From: Bacillota bacterium
GTDB lineage: Bacteria; Bacillota; Clostridia; Tissierellales; Peptoniphilaceae
Length of the DNA stretch: 5,910 bases
Direction of reading: 5' to 3'
NCBI GenBank assembly: GCA_023418835.1
Contig: JAEZYW010000008.1
Span: 1 to 5,910 of the forward strand
Below are positions 1 to 5,910 of the stretch, one piece after another (position 1 is the stretch's first letter; every line of letters begins with the position of its first letter). Below the pieces are notes generated by a model, which was given only the letters and a program-made list of their open reading frames with translations, was not told where the DNA came from and did not search any database. The position numbers and the translations under genes were made by a program.

Positions 1-819
1 GGATTGATTGCAAGTGGTGGTTTAAAGCCAGATGGGCTTAGAGCTGAAATTGAAAAGATTAGAACCCTTACTGATAAGCCTTTTGGAGTTAACTTAATGC
101 TTATGAACTATCACGTTCAAGAAATGGCAGAAATAATTGAGGAAATGAAAGTTCCCGTGGTGACAACAGGGGCGGGAAATCCTGGTAGATATATAAGCAT
201 GTGGAAAAACCAAGGTTCAGTTGTAATTCCCGTTATCGCTAATCCATCTATGGCTTTAAAAATGGAAAGGCTAGGAGTGGATGCGGTAATTGCAGAGGGA
301 ACTGAGGCGGGAGGTCATGTTGGGGAAATGACTACAATGACTTTAGTACCTCAAGTGAAAGACAGGGTGAAAATCCCCGTAATTGCAGCAGGAGGAATTG
401 CAGATGGAAGACAGATGTTTGCAGCGGAAGCTTTAGGAGCAATTGGAGTTCAAGTTGGAACCATGCTTTTAGTTGCCGACGAGTGTCCAATCCACGATAA
501 CTATAAAGAGAGAATTCTTAGAGCAAGAGATACCCATATAACCGTTATTGGAAGAATTCGCGGTGTGCCGACGAGAGTTATTAGAAATTCAATGACAAAT
601 GAATATATTAATAAAGAAAAAGAAGGTTGGGACTTAGAACAACTAGAACTTTTTACAATGGGGGCTTTGAGAAAGGCAGTTCACGAAGGGGATGTGGATC
701 AAGGATCTCTAATGGCAGGACTAGTCTCTCCACAAGTCAATGAAAGAAAACCTGTGAAGGATATAATAGAAAATTTATACAATGACTATATCAAAGTAAA
801 GGAAGGAATGTGCAAATGA
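1..819 (+). CDS. fabK: Enoyl-ACP reductase II FabK, 5' partial
   Basis: FMN-dependent enoyl-[ACP] reductase that carries out the last, NAD(P)H-driven step of each cytoplasmic FAS II elongation round. The 272 visible residues follow the FabK pattern recalled from Streptococcus pneumoniae: TDKPFGVNLML (24-34), TTGAGNP (55-61), the AEGTEAGGHVG block with the family's catalytic-site His (H106 of the fragment, equivalent to His144), PVIAAGGIADG (126-136) and the flavin-phosphate segment VQVGT (150-154). The reading frame is open to base 1 and begins inside the family's GLGxIG region. About 38 N-terminal residues, including the usual PIxQGGM motif, therefore lie upstream, and the TTG at base 4 is not a real start. 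The gene overlaps the next by 4 bases (ATGA). Near the C-terminus the usual MAGQxAG reads MAGLVSP. FabK-type reductases are intrinsically insensitive to triclosan, so that phenotype is inferred. Identity is very likely. Confidence 0.93.
   Translation, partial: GLIASGGLKPDGLRAEIEKIRTLTDKPFGVNLMLMNYHVQEMAEIIEEMKVPVVTTGAGNPGRYISMWKNQGSVVIPVIANPSMALKMERLGVDAVIAEGTEAGGHVGEMTTMTLVPQVKDRVKIPVIAAGGIADGRQMFAAEALGAIGVQVGTMLLVADECPIHDNYKERILRARDTHITVIGRIRGVPTRVIRNSMTNEYINKEKEGWDLEQLELFTMGALRKAVHEGDVDQGSLMAGLVSPQVNERKPVKDIIENLYNDYIKVKEGMCK
801..807 (+). promoter_or_regulatory. Ribosome binding site deciding the start of the second flavoprotein gene
   Basis: GGAAGGA lies inside the last codons of fabK, with 8 bases before the ATG at 816. 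An in-frame GTG at 810 would leave only 2 bases, so the ATG at 816, which overlaps the fabK stop as ATGA, is the better start. Confidence 0.7.
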
Positions 820-1862
820 AACCTTTAAAAATAGGCAAATTCACCTTAGATGTTCCAATTATACAAGGTGGAATGGGAGTAGGCGTATCTTTGGGAAATC
901 TTGCTGGCCATGTAGCCTTAGAGGGCGGAGTAGGTACAATTTCATCTGTTGGTATAGGGTTTAGAGAGCCGGACTATTATAAAAATAATGTAGAGGCAAA
1001 TAAAAGGACATTAAAAAAAGAAATTGAAAAGGCAAAAGAAATTGCAAAGGGTAAGGGCATGATAGCTGTAAATATTATGCAAGCTATAACAGAATTTGCC
1101 GAACTTGCAAGATTTGCCGCAGAAAATGGAGCCGATGCTCTAGTAGTGGGAGCCGGACTTCCTTTGAAGTTACCTGAATTGGTAAAGGGAACGGAAACTT
1201 TAATTGCTCCCATAGTCTCTTCCAAAAGAGCTCTGGATGTAATTATTAGAACTTGGAAAAAGAAGTTTGAAAGAATACCCGACTTTGTAATTTTGGAAGG
1301 AATGAAAGCAGGGGGTCACCTTGGATATTCTCTAGAAGAAATTGAAGGGGAAGATAAAATTCGAGAAAATTTAAAAGAAATTTTACAATACAGAGAATCA
1401 AATGGATACGAATTTCCTGTAATTGCAGCTGGGGGAATTTTTGACAGTTCTGATGTAAAGGAATTTTTAGATCTTGGAGCAGATGGCGTTCAATTGGGAA
1501 CTAGATTTATAGCTACCTATGAATGCGACGCTTCAGAAGAATTTAAAAATCATGTAGTAAATGCCACTGAGGAAGACGTAAGAGTTATTTATAGTCCAGT
1601 GGGAATGCCGGGCAGAGCTGTAATGACGCCTTTATTGGAAAGAGTAGAAAGGGAGGGCAGGATAAAGCCTAAAAGTTGCCAAAACTGTTTAGTATCATGC
1701 GATCCTGGAACTACAAAATATTGTATAAGTAATGCGTTGATAAATTCAGTAAAAGGAAATCTAGAAGAGGGATTAGTATTTTCTGGGGTGAATGTAGGCA
1801 GAATAAAAGAGATGAAATCAGTAAAAGAACTAATTGAGGACTTAACAAAGGAGCTGACATAA
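816..1862 (+). CDS. FabK/nitronate monooxygenase-superfamily flavoprotein with C-terminal Cys cluster (FabX/UfaA-like)
   Basis: Predicted cytoplasmic FMN-binding TIM-barrel protein of 348 residues. Superfamily marks are PIIQGGMGVGVS (14-25), EGMKAGGHLG with the probable catalytic His168, PVIAAGGIFD (201-210), GADGVQLGTRF (221-231) and the PVGMPGRAV loop (261-269). Unlike the fabK product, it ends in a Cys-rich domain, C288-x2-C291-x3-C295-x7-C303, followed by an EEGLVFSGVNVGRI segment and a helix. This layout recalls Helicobacter pylori FabX, a dehydrogenase/isomerase of this superfamily with FMN and a [4Fe-4S] cluster that makes the cis double bond of unsaturated fatty acids, and UfaA of Neisseria, needed for anaerobic unsaturated-fatty-acid synthesis. 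Its place between fabK and fabD supports an acyl-ACP substrate. Pipelines would probably label it nitronate monooxygenase or a second FabK. The superfamily is near certain; the FabX-like role is an inference of moderate strength. Its stop overlaps the fabD start by one base (TAATG). Confidence 0.85.
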   Translation: MKPLKIGKFTLDVPIIQGGMGVGVSLGNLAGHVALEGGVGTISSVGIGFREPDYYKNNVEANKRTLKKEIEKAKEIAKGKGMIAVNIMQAITEFAELARFAAENGADALVVGAGLPLKLPELVKGTETLIAPIVSSKRALDVIIRTWKKKFERIPDFVILEGMKAGGHLGYSLEEIEGEDKIRENLKEILQYRESNGYEFPVIAAGGIFDSSDVKEFLDLGADGVQLGTRFIATYECDASEEFKNHVVNATEEDVRVIYSPVGMPGRAVMTPLLERVEREGRIKPKSCQNCLVSCDPGTTKYCISNALINSVKGNLEEGLVFSGVNVGRIKEMKSVKELIEDLTKELT

Positions 1863-2782
1863 TGAAAGCTATACTATTTGCTGGACAAGGTAGTCAACAA
1901 GAAGAGATGGGAAAAGATTTTTATAACAGCGACTCTTTTGCAAAGGATTTTTATGACACTCTGGGTGAAGATTTAAAGGAAATTATACTAGAAGCTGATT
2001 TAGAAACCATATCAAAAACTGAAAATACCCAGCCTGCTATGATTGCATACCAAACTATGGTAAGCGAAATGTTTAAAGAAGATGGAGTGGAATTTGACTA
2101 CACTGCTGGTCTTAGCATTGGAGAATACGCAGCCCTTTCTCACTCGGGAGTATTGACATCAGAAGAAGCTATAGAAATTGCAAGAACTCGAGGAAAACTC
2201 ATGGGAGAGGTTGGAGATAAACTAAACTCTGGAATGATTGCAGTTTTGGGAATGGAATTGGAGACCTTGGAAAAATTCTGTCAACAAGTATCAGATGGAG
2301 ATTCAAAGGTGGAAGTTTCCAATATAAACTGTCCAGGTCAAGTTGTAGTTTCGGGAGATGTAGAAGCTTTAAGTAGGCTAAAAACTTCCATAGAAGATCA
2401 AGCGAGGCGACTTGTAGAGTTAAACACTTCCGGACCTTTTCATACGAGTTACATGATTCCCGTAGAGGAAGAACTTACTAAACTTTTTAATAATTACGAT
2501 TTCAAAGAAGAGGAAGTAGAAATTCCCTACAATTTCCTTGGAAGACCTAGGGAAGACGACGAAGAAATTAAAGAGATCATGGCAAAACAAGTTTCTCACA
2601 CAGTTCGTTTCCAAGAATGTATAGAGTTTCTAATAGAAAGAGGCGTAGACACATTTGTGGAAGTGGGATTTGGGGGAGTTTTGAGAGGTTTCATTAAGAA
2701 AATAGATAGAAAAGCAGAAGTTTATGTAATAGATTCATATGAAAATTACCAATGCTTTTTAAAAGAGGTGAATAATGGCTGA
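1862..2782 (+). CDS. fabD: Malonyl-CoA:ACP transacylase FabD
   Basis: Transfers the malonyl group from malonyl-CoA to the phosphopantetheine of ACP, supplying the extender unit for FabF. The 306-residue length is usual for FabD. Visible motifs are GQGSQ (8-12), TQPA (56-59), the nucleophile elbow GLSIGEY (83-89) with catalytic Ser85, Arg110 in the RTRG segment that should hold the malonyl carboxylate, GMIAVLG (124-130), NCPGQVVVSG (156-165), and GPFHTSYM (191-198) with catalytic His194. The GLS form of the elbow, instead of the enterobacterial GHS, is also found in streptococcal FabD. The ATG is preceded by AAAGGAG at 1847-1853 with 8 bases of spacing and overlaps the upstream stop by one base. 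The 3' end overlaps fabG by 8 bases. No active-site residue appears to be missing. Confidence 0.97.
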   Translation: MKAILFAGQGSQQEEMGKDFYNSDSFAKDFYDTLGEDLKEIILEADLETISKTENTQPAMIAYQTMVSEMFKEDGVEFDYTAGLSIGEYAALSHSGVLTSEEAIEIARTRGKLMGEVGDKLNSGMIAVLGMELETLEKFCQQVSDGDSKVEVSNINCPGQVVVSGDVEALSRLKTSIEDQARRLVELNTSGPFHTSYMIPVEEELTKLFNNYDFKEEEVEIPYNFLGRPREDDEEIKEIMAKQVSHTVRFQECIEFLIERGVDTFVEVGFGGVLRGFIKKIDRKAEVYVIDSYENYQCFLKEVNNG

Positions 2783-3515
2783 AAGAAAAACTGCCTTGAT
2801 TACTGGAGCTAGTCGAGGCATAGGAAAAGAAATTGCTAGAAAACTTGCCAGCAAAGGATTTAATATAGCTCTAAATTACAGATCTGATGAAAATGTGGCT
2901 AAAATTGTCAAAGAAGAGTTGGAGCAAAAAGGTATAAAAGTTCTGTTAATTCAAGGAGACGTTTCTAAAATGGAAGATTGCGAAAGAATTGCCGATGAAG
3001 CAATTGCAAATTTTGGAAATATAGACGTTTTAGTTAATAACGCAGGAATTACCAGAGATAAACTAATATTGAGAATGACGGAAGAGGACTTTGACGACGT
3101 TATAAATGCCAATTTGAAATCAGCCTTCATGATGATGAAAGTTTTTGCAAGACATATGTCTAAAAATCGTTACGGCAAAATTATAAACATATCCAGTATT
3201 GTGGGGATAACTGGAAATGCAGGACAAATTAATTACGCAGCGTCTAAAGCTGGAATGATTGGGATGACTAAGTCTTTGGCAAAAGAATTGGGATCTAGGG
3301 GAGTTTGTGTAAATGCAGTTGCCCCTGGTTTTATCAAATCGGATATGACTGATAAATTACCTGAAGAAATAATCAAACAATATGAAGAAGCCATAGCCTT
3401 AAAAAGATTGGGAAGCCCAGAAGATGTGGCTAATCTAGTTTCTTTTTTAGCAAGTGACGATTCAAATTACATTACAGGACAAGTTATTAGTGTGGATGGA
3501 GGTTTGAATTTTTAA
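2775..3515 (+). CDS. fabG: 3-oxoacyl-ACP reductase FabG
   Basis: NADPH-dependent reductase of the short-chain dehydrogenase family that converts 3-ketoacyl-ACP to (R)-3-hydroxyacyl-ACP. It has 246 residues, the standard FabG size. The Rossmann motif TGASRGIG is at 10-17, NNAG at 88-91, and the catalytic tetrad is Asn113, Ser141, Tyr154 and Lys158 (YAASK). PGFIKSDMT (184-192) is the substrate loop and the chain ends with the typical ITGQVISVDGG segment. The Arg in the glycine-rich loop (R14) agrees with an NADPH preference. The ATG lies within the 3' end of fabD. GAGG at 2765-2768 serves as ribosome binding site, 6 bases before the start. The stop overlaps the fabF start as TAATG. Such dehydrogenases can act on other substrates, but the operon context makes FabG secure. 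Confidence 0.97.
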   Translation: MAERKTALITGASRGIGKEIARKLASKGFNIALNYRSDENVAKIVKEELEQKGIKVLLIQGDVSKMEDCERIADEAIANFGNIDVLVNNAGITRDKLILRMTEEDFDDVINANLKSAFMMMKVFARHMSKNRYGKIINISSIVGITGNAGQINYAASKAGMIGMTKSLAKELGSRGVCVNAVAPGFIKSDMTDKLPEEIIKQYEEAIALKRLGSPEDVANLVSFLASDDSNYITGQVISVDGGLNF

Positions 3516-4759
3516 TGAAAAGAAGAGTTGTAGTTACGGGATTAGGAGCTGTCACTTCAATTGGATATACCTTTGAAGAAATCTATAATAGCATTTTGGA
3601 GAAGAAATGTGCAATTGGTCCTATCGAATCCTTTGATGCGACGGATTTTGACGCAAAGATGGCTGGAGAAGTGAAAGATTTTGATCCTACAAAATTTATA
3701 GATAGAAAAAGTGCAAGGAGAATGGACAGGGTTACTCAATTTGGAGTATATGCATCTCAAATTGCCTTTGAAGATGCTGGATTTAAATTGGGAGAATTGT
3801 CTGGAAATTCTAGATGTGGAGTTATTGTTGGAAGTGGAATCGGTGGAATTGAAACTATAGAAATCGAACACTCTAAAGGTATTGAAAAGGGCTTTAATAA
3901 AATATCGCCATTTTTCATTCCCATGAGTATAATCAACATGACCTCTGCTCAAATTGGAATTCATTTGGGTTTAAATGGACAAAATTATGCAACAGTTACA
4001 GCTTGTGCTGCGGGAAGTGATTCCATTGGTCAAGCCTTTAGAAGTATAAGAGACGGATATTCGGACTTGATGATAGCAGGTGGATCCGAAGCTAGCATAA
4101 CTCCTTTAGGAGTGGGTGGCTTTGTATCCATGAAAGCTTTATCTACAAGCACAGATCCAAATAGAGCTTCCATACCCTTTGATGCGGAAAGAGACGGATT
4201 TGTAATGGGGGAAGGGGCAGGAATTTTAGTTCTAGAAGAATTAGAACACGCTAAGGCTAGGGGTGCAAAAATCTACGGAGAAATTGTAGGGTATGGAACC
4301 ACCTCTGATGCTTTTCACATTACGGCTCCCCATGAAGATGGTAAATACGCATCAATTGCCATATTAGATGCAATAAAAGAAAGTGAAATTGACGTTTCGG
4401 AAGTAGACTATATAAATGCCCATGGAACTAGTACAAAACTAAACGATGCCATAGAGACTAAAGCGGTTAAAACCGTATTTAAAGACCACGCAAAGAATTT
4501 ATACATGAGTTCTACTAAATCAATGACAGGACATCTTTTAGGCGCTTCTGGAGCCTTAGAAGCTATAATATCTTTAGTTGCTTTAAATAAAAACATAGTT
4601 CCAGCTACATTAAATTACAAAGTCCCTGATGAAGAATGCGATTTAAATATAGTTCCAAACGAGCCAATTGAAAAGGAATTAAATTATGTAATGAGCAATT
4701 CCCTAGGTTTTGGCGGACATAACGCATCCCTATTATTTAAGAGGTGGAAAGATGCTTAA
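3515..4759 (+). CDS. fabF: Beta-ketoacyl-ACP synthase II FabF
   Basis: Elongating condensing enzyme that joins malonyl-ACP to acyl-ACP with loss of CO2. It is a 414-residue thiolase-fold protein, close to the E. coli FabF length. The catalytic triad is Cys164 in [11 protein letters not shown], His303 in NAHGTST and His340 in [12 protein letters not shown], with the conserved Lys335 just before the last. The GFGGHN gating loop is at 398-403. The His in that loop, where enterobacteria have Thr, is to my memory common in Gram-positive FabF. The start ATG overlaps the fabG stop by one base. The best ribosome binding site, TGGAGGT at 3497-3503, lies within the codons for the DGG end of FabG and is about 11 bases from the ATG. 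No FabH (KAS III) gene is visible, so chain initiation must be encoded elsewhere. Confidence 0.97.
   Translation: MKRRVVVTGLGAVTSIGYTFEEIYNSILEKKCAIGPIESFDATDFDAKMAGEVKDFDPTKFIDRKSARRMDRVTQFGVYASQIAFEDAGFKLGELSGNSRCGVIVGSGIGGIETIEIEHSKGIEKGFNKISPFFIPMSIINMTSAQIGIHLGLNGQNYATVTACAAGSDSIGQAFRSIRDGYSDLMIAGGSEASITPLGVGGFVSMKALSTSTDPNRASIPFDAERDGFVMGEGAGILVLEELEHAKARGAKIYGEIVGYGTTSDAFHITAPHEDGKYASIAILDAIKESEIDVSEVDYINAHGTSTKLNDAIETKAVKTVFKDHAKNLYMSSTKSMTGHLLGASGALEAIISLVALNKNIVPATLNYKVPDEECDLNIVPNEPIEKELNYVMSNSLGFGGHNASLLFKRWKDA
4741..4747 (+). promoter_or_regulatory. Ribosome binding site deciding the fabZ start
   Basis: GAGGTGG sits at the end of fabF, 4 bases before the ATG at 4752 (7 bases when counted from the GAGG core). 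An upstream in-frame ATG at 4710 would add 14 residues that are outside the family's usual N-terminus and lie deep in fabF, so 4752 is preferred. Confidence 0.75.
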
Positions 4760-5174
4760 CTCAAACGAAATACAAGAGATAATCCCCCATAGGTATCCTA
4801 TGCTTTTGGTGGATAGAATAATTGAACTGGAAGTTGGAAAAAAAGCAGTTGGCTTAAAAGGAGTTACTGCCAATGAACACTTTTTCCAAGGACATTTTCC
4901 AGAGTATCATGTTATGCCTGGAGTTTTAATAATTGAAGCATTAGCACAGGTTGGGGCTGTTGCTCTTTTATCTGAAGAAAAGTTTAAAGGAAAAATTGCT
5001 TTATTTGCCGGGATAAAAAATGCCAAATTTAGAAGACAAGTTGTTCCTGGGGATACTTTAAGACTAGAATGTGAACTGACTAGGATTAAAGGGCCTATTG
5101 GAGTTGGCACTGCTACGGCATACGTTGATGGCGAAGTAGCTGCATCAGCAGAATTGACCTTCGCAATTAAATAG
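4752..5174 (+). CDS. fabZ: 3-hydroxyacyl-ACP dehydratase FabZ
   Basis: Hot-dog-fold dehydratase that converts (R)-3-hydroxyacyl-ACP to trans-2-enoyl-ACP, the substrate of FabK. From the ATG at 4752 it has 140 residues, the usual FabZ length. It begins with the typical [16 protein letters not shown] segment (residues 6-22). The active site is His48 in GHFP (47-50) and Glu62 in IIEALAQ (60-66), followed by the central hot-dog helix. The segment [17 protein letters not shown] is the family's conserved second half. It overlaps fabF by 8 bases, and its TAG stop forms part of the next gene's ribosome binding site. Sequence alone cannot distinguish a pure dehydratase from a FabN-like dehydratase/isomerase; as the only dehydratase in the cluster it is called FabZ. 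In streptococci accB lies between fabF and fabZ; here nothing does. Confidence 0.96.
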   Translation: MLNSNEIQEIIPHRYPMLLVDRIIELEVGKKAVGLKGVTANEHFFQGHFPEYHVMPGVLIIEALAQVGAVALLSEEKFKGKIALFAGIKNAKFRRQVVPGDTLRLECELTRIKGPIGVGTATAYVDGEVAASAELTFAIK

Positions 5175-5178
5175 GAGG
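5173..5178 (+). promoter_or_regulatory. Strong ribosome binding site for a TTG-started regulator
   Basis: A perfect AGGAGG, overlapping the fabZ stop codon, lies 6 bases before the TTG at 5185. There is no ATG near the start of this reading frame, so the site fixes the TTG as initiator. It is the best match to the anti-Shine-Dalgarno sequence seen in the window. Confidence 0.85.
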
Positions 5179-5184
5179 TAAGTT

Positions 5185-5634
5185 TTGAAAAAAGAATTAT
5201 CGAAAGAATTTTTAAAAATTTACAATAGATTTAGATTAGATTTTTATAGGAATTTAAATTTTGGGGAGTCTGACGATTCTCTAACTGTATCAGAATCCTT
5301 TTGTCTTGAGGTTATAAATGGATTGAATAAAGCGACAGTTCGAGATGTTGCAATGTTTATGAAGATTTCTCAACCCAATGCAGCTTATAAAATTTCCAAT
5401 TTGGAAAATAAAGGATATATAACAAAAACTCAATCCCAAGAAGACAAGAGAGTTTTCTATTTGGATGTTACAGAAAAATATAAAGGATTTTTGGAGAAAA
5501 AAAATTCAGGAGTATTGGAACTCCTGGATAAGATAATGGAAAATCTATCGGATTCTGAGTTAAAATCTACAACAGAAGTTATTAGAAAGCTAAACGAGAA
5601 TATTCCAGACGTAGAGGAGTCTTTTGAAAAATAA
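5185..5634 (+). CDS. MarR-family transcriptional regulator, possibly FabT-like
   Basis: Predicted dimeric winged-helix DNA-binding protein of 149 residues, a usual MarR length. Helical N-terminal residues 1-25 and C-terminal residues 100-138 would form the dimer interface. The wHTH runs from about 35 to 98: helix-turn-helix TVRDVAMFMKISQPNAAYKI (51-70), then SNLENKGYI and a wing with the MarR-typical DKR (87-89). Position as the last gene of a fab operon, 10 bases after fabZ, suggests a repressor of fatty-acid synthesis like streptococcal FabT, which senses acyl-ACP; that role is inferred from family and context. FabT usually lies near the start of the streptococcal cluster, so the order differs. 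Initiation is at TTG behind a perfect AGGAGG. A second TAA directly follows the stop. No clear operator for it is visible in the window; one would be expected at the unseen operon promoter. Confidence 0.88.
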   Translation: MKKELSKEFLKIYNRFRLDFYRNLNFGESDDSLTVSESFCLEVINGLNKATVRDVAMFMKISQPNAAYKISNLENKGYITKTQSQEDKRVFYLDVTEKYKGFLEKKNSGVLELLDKIMENLSDSELKSTTEVIRKLNENIPDVEESFEK

Positions 5635-5698
5635 TAAATTCTAAAGTTCTTAAAAAGATGTTATTTCCACCTGTTGAATATTTCTTAAAAAAACAATT

Positions 5699-5730
5699 AC
5701 AGCTAACCCATTGGGTTAGCTGTTTTTCTT
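5699..5730. terminator. Bidirectional intrinsic terminator between convergent genes
   Basis: The arm ACAGCTAACCCA (5699-5710) pairs perfectly with TGGGTTAGCTGT (5712-5723), giving about 11 base pairs and a 3-base loop. On the + strand a TTTTT run with CTT (5723-5730) follows directly, ending the fab operon about 65 bases after the regulator's stop. On the - strand the hairpin is followed, after AATTG, by a run of seven T (5687-5693 complement), so it can also end the facing phosphoesterase transcript. The 64 bases between the regulator and the hairpin hold no other recognisable feature. Confidence 0.93.
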
Positions 5731-5910
5731 TACAGTTCTAAAGTTTTGATAATCTTTCCATTCTCAATATCGATTAGTTTGAAAACCCCATCTTCATACT
5801 TTGCAACGCTTCTAACTCCATCCTTAGGTAAAGTTGTGCTACCGGGATTTAATACCACAATTCCCTCATTTTTTTCTAAAACCTTAATGTGGGTATGGCC
5901 AGTTACAACT
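5730..5910 (-). CDS. YfcE/MJ0936-type metallophosphoesterase, 3' end only
   Basis: Only the last 59 residues are in the window; the gene runs off the right edge on the - strand, so no start is visible. The fragment begins VVTGHTHIKV, whose GHTH is the final metal-binding motif of the calcineurin-like phosphoesterase fold, followed by VVLNPGSTTLPKDG, where NPGS is the signature of the YfcE/MJ0936 family. The tail LIDIENGKIIKTLEL forms the last beta strands expected before the stop. Family members are about 155-185 residues, so roughly one third is present. They are Mn/Mg-dependent phosphodiesterases with a poorly defined physiological substrate. In many Firmicutes a homologue lies beside the rdgB/rph genes; the neighbour here cannot be seen. 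The stop (5730-5732 complement) abuts the terminator's T run. Confidence 0.88.
   Translation of the reverse strand, partial: VVTGHTHIKVLEKNEGIVVLNPGSTTLPKDGVRSVAKYEDGVFKLIDIENGKIIKTLEL

Noticed and set aside
4..6. TTG as a possible start of fabK
   Set aside because: The frame is open to base 1, and the codons there fall inside the conserved GLGxIG region of FabK; the real start is upstream of the window.
810..815. GTG start for the second flavoprotein, two codons upstream
   Set aside because: It would leave only 2 bases after the GGAAGGA site; the ATG at 816 has 8 and overlaps the fabK stop in the usual ATGA form.
3557..3964. 135-codon open frame on the - strand opposite fabF
   Set aside because: It is fully antisense to a strongly conserved fabF, and its translation resembles no known protein; it is a shadow of the AT-rich coding strand.
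4710..4751. Upstream ATG extending FabZ by 14 residues
   Set aside because: The extension lies inside fabF, matches no family N-terminus and lacks a good ribosome binding site, while 4752 has one.
5175..5184. Possible separate promoter for the MarR gene
   Set aside because: The gap to fabZ is only 10 bases and is filled by the ribosome binding site; no convincing -35/-10 pair was seen in the fabZ 3' end.
5639..5745. Ten-base direct repeat TTCTAAAGTT at 5639-5648 and 5736-5745
   Set aside because: It is short, AT-rich, has only two copies and no accompanying mobile-element features; probably chance.
5743..5757. TTTTGATAATC segment resembling a FabT half-site
   Set aside because: Only one half matches a TTTGA-TCAAA palindrome, and it lies in the 3' coding end of the phosphoesterase gene, away from any fab promoter; chance in AT-rich DNA is likely.
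1..5910. CRISPR array, tRNA/rRNA, insertion sequence or defence system
   Set aside because: No regular repeats, RNA-gene signatures, transposase motifs or defence domains were seen; nearly every base belongs to the fab genes, the terminator or the phosphoesterase.

Overview
The window is a tightly packed type II fatty-acid synthesis (FAS II) operon from an AT-rich Gram-positive bacterium, most likely an anaerobic Clostridia/Tissierellia-type Firmicute. The evidence is AGA-dominated arginine codons, strong AGGAGG-type ribosome binding sites, use of the flavin enoyl-ACP reductase FabK rather than FabI, and a MarR-type regulator beside the fab genes. The genus cannot be fixed from the sequence alone.

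Positions 1-5634 carry seven co-directional genes on the + strand: fabK (5' end cut by the window edge), a second FabK/nitronate-monooxygenase-superfamily flavoprotein with a C-terminal four-cysteine cluster (FabX/UfaA-like), fabD, fabG, fabF, fabZ, and a MarR-family regulator. Neighbouring genes overlap by 4, 1, 8, 1 and 8 bases, and only 10 bases separate fabZ from the regulator, so one polycistronic, translationally coupled transcript is expected. No promoter for it lies in the window; it must start upstream. A bidirectional hairpin terminator at 5699-5730 closes the operon. Converging on it from the - strand is the 3' end of a YfcE/MJ0936-type metallophosphoesterase gene that runs off the right edge.

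Together the enzymes give nearly a full elongation cycle. FabD loads malonyl onto ACP, FabF condenses, FabG reduces the ketone, FabZ dehydrates and FabK reduces the enoyl group. ACP, FabH and the acetyl-CoA carboxylase subunits are not in the window. The most interesting gene is the second flavoprotein. Its fold, its cysteine pattern and its place between fabK and fabD suggest that it is the unsaturated-fatty-acid branch enzyme of an organism without a visible FabA, FabM or extra FabZ/FabN paralogue. This is an inference by analogy with Helicobacter FabX and Neisseria UfaA, not a demonstrated function.
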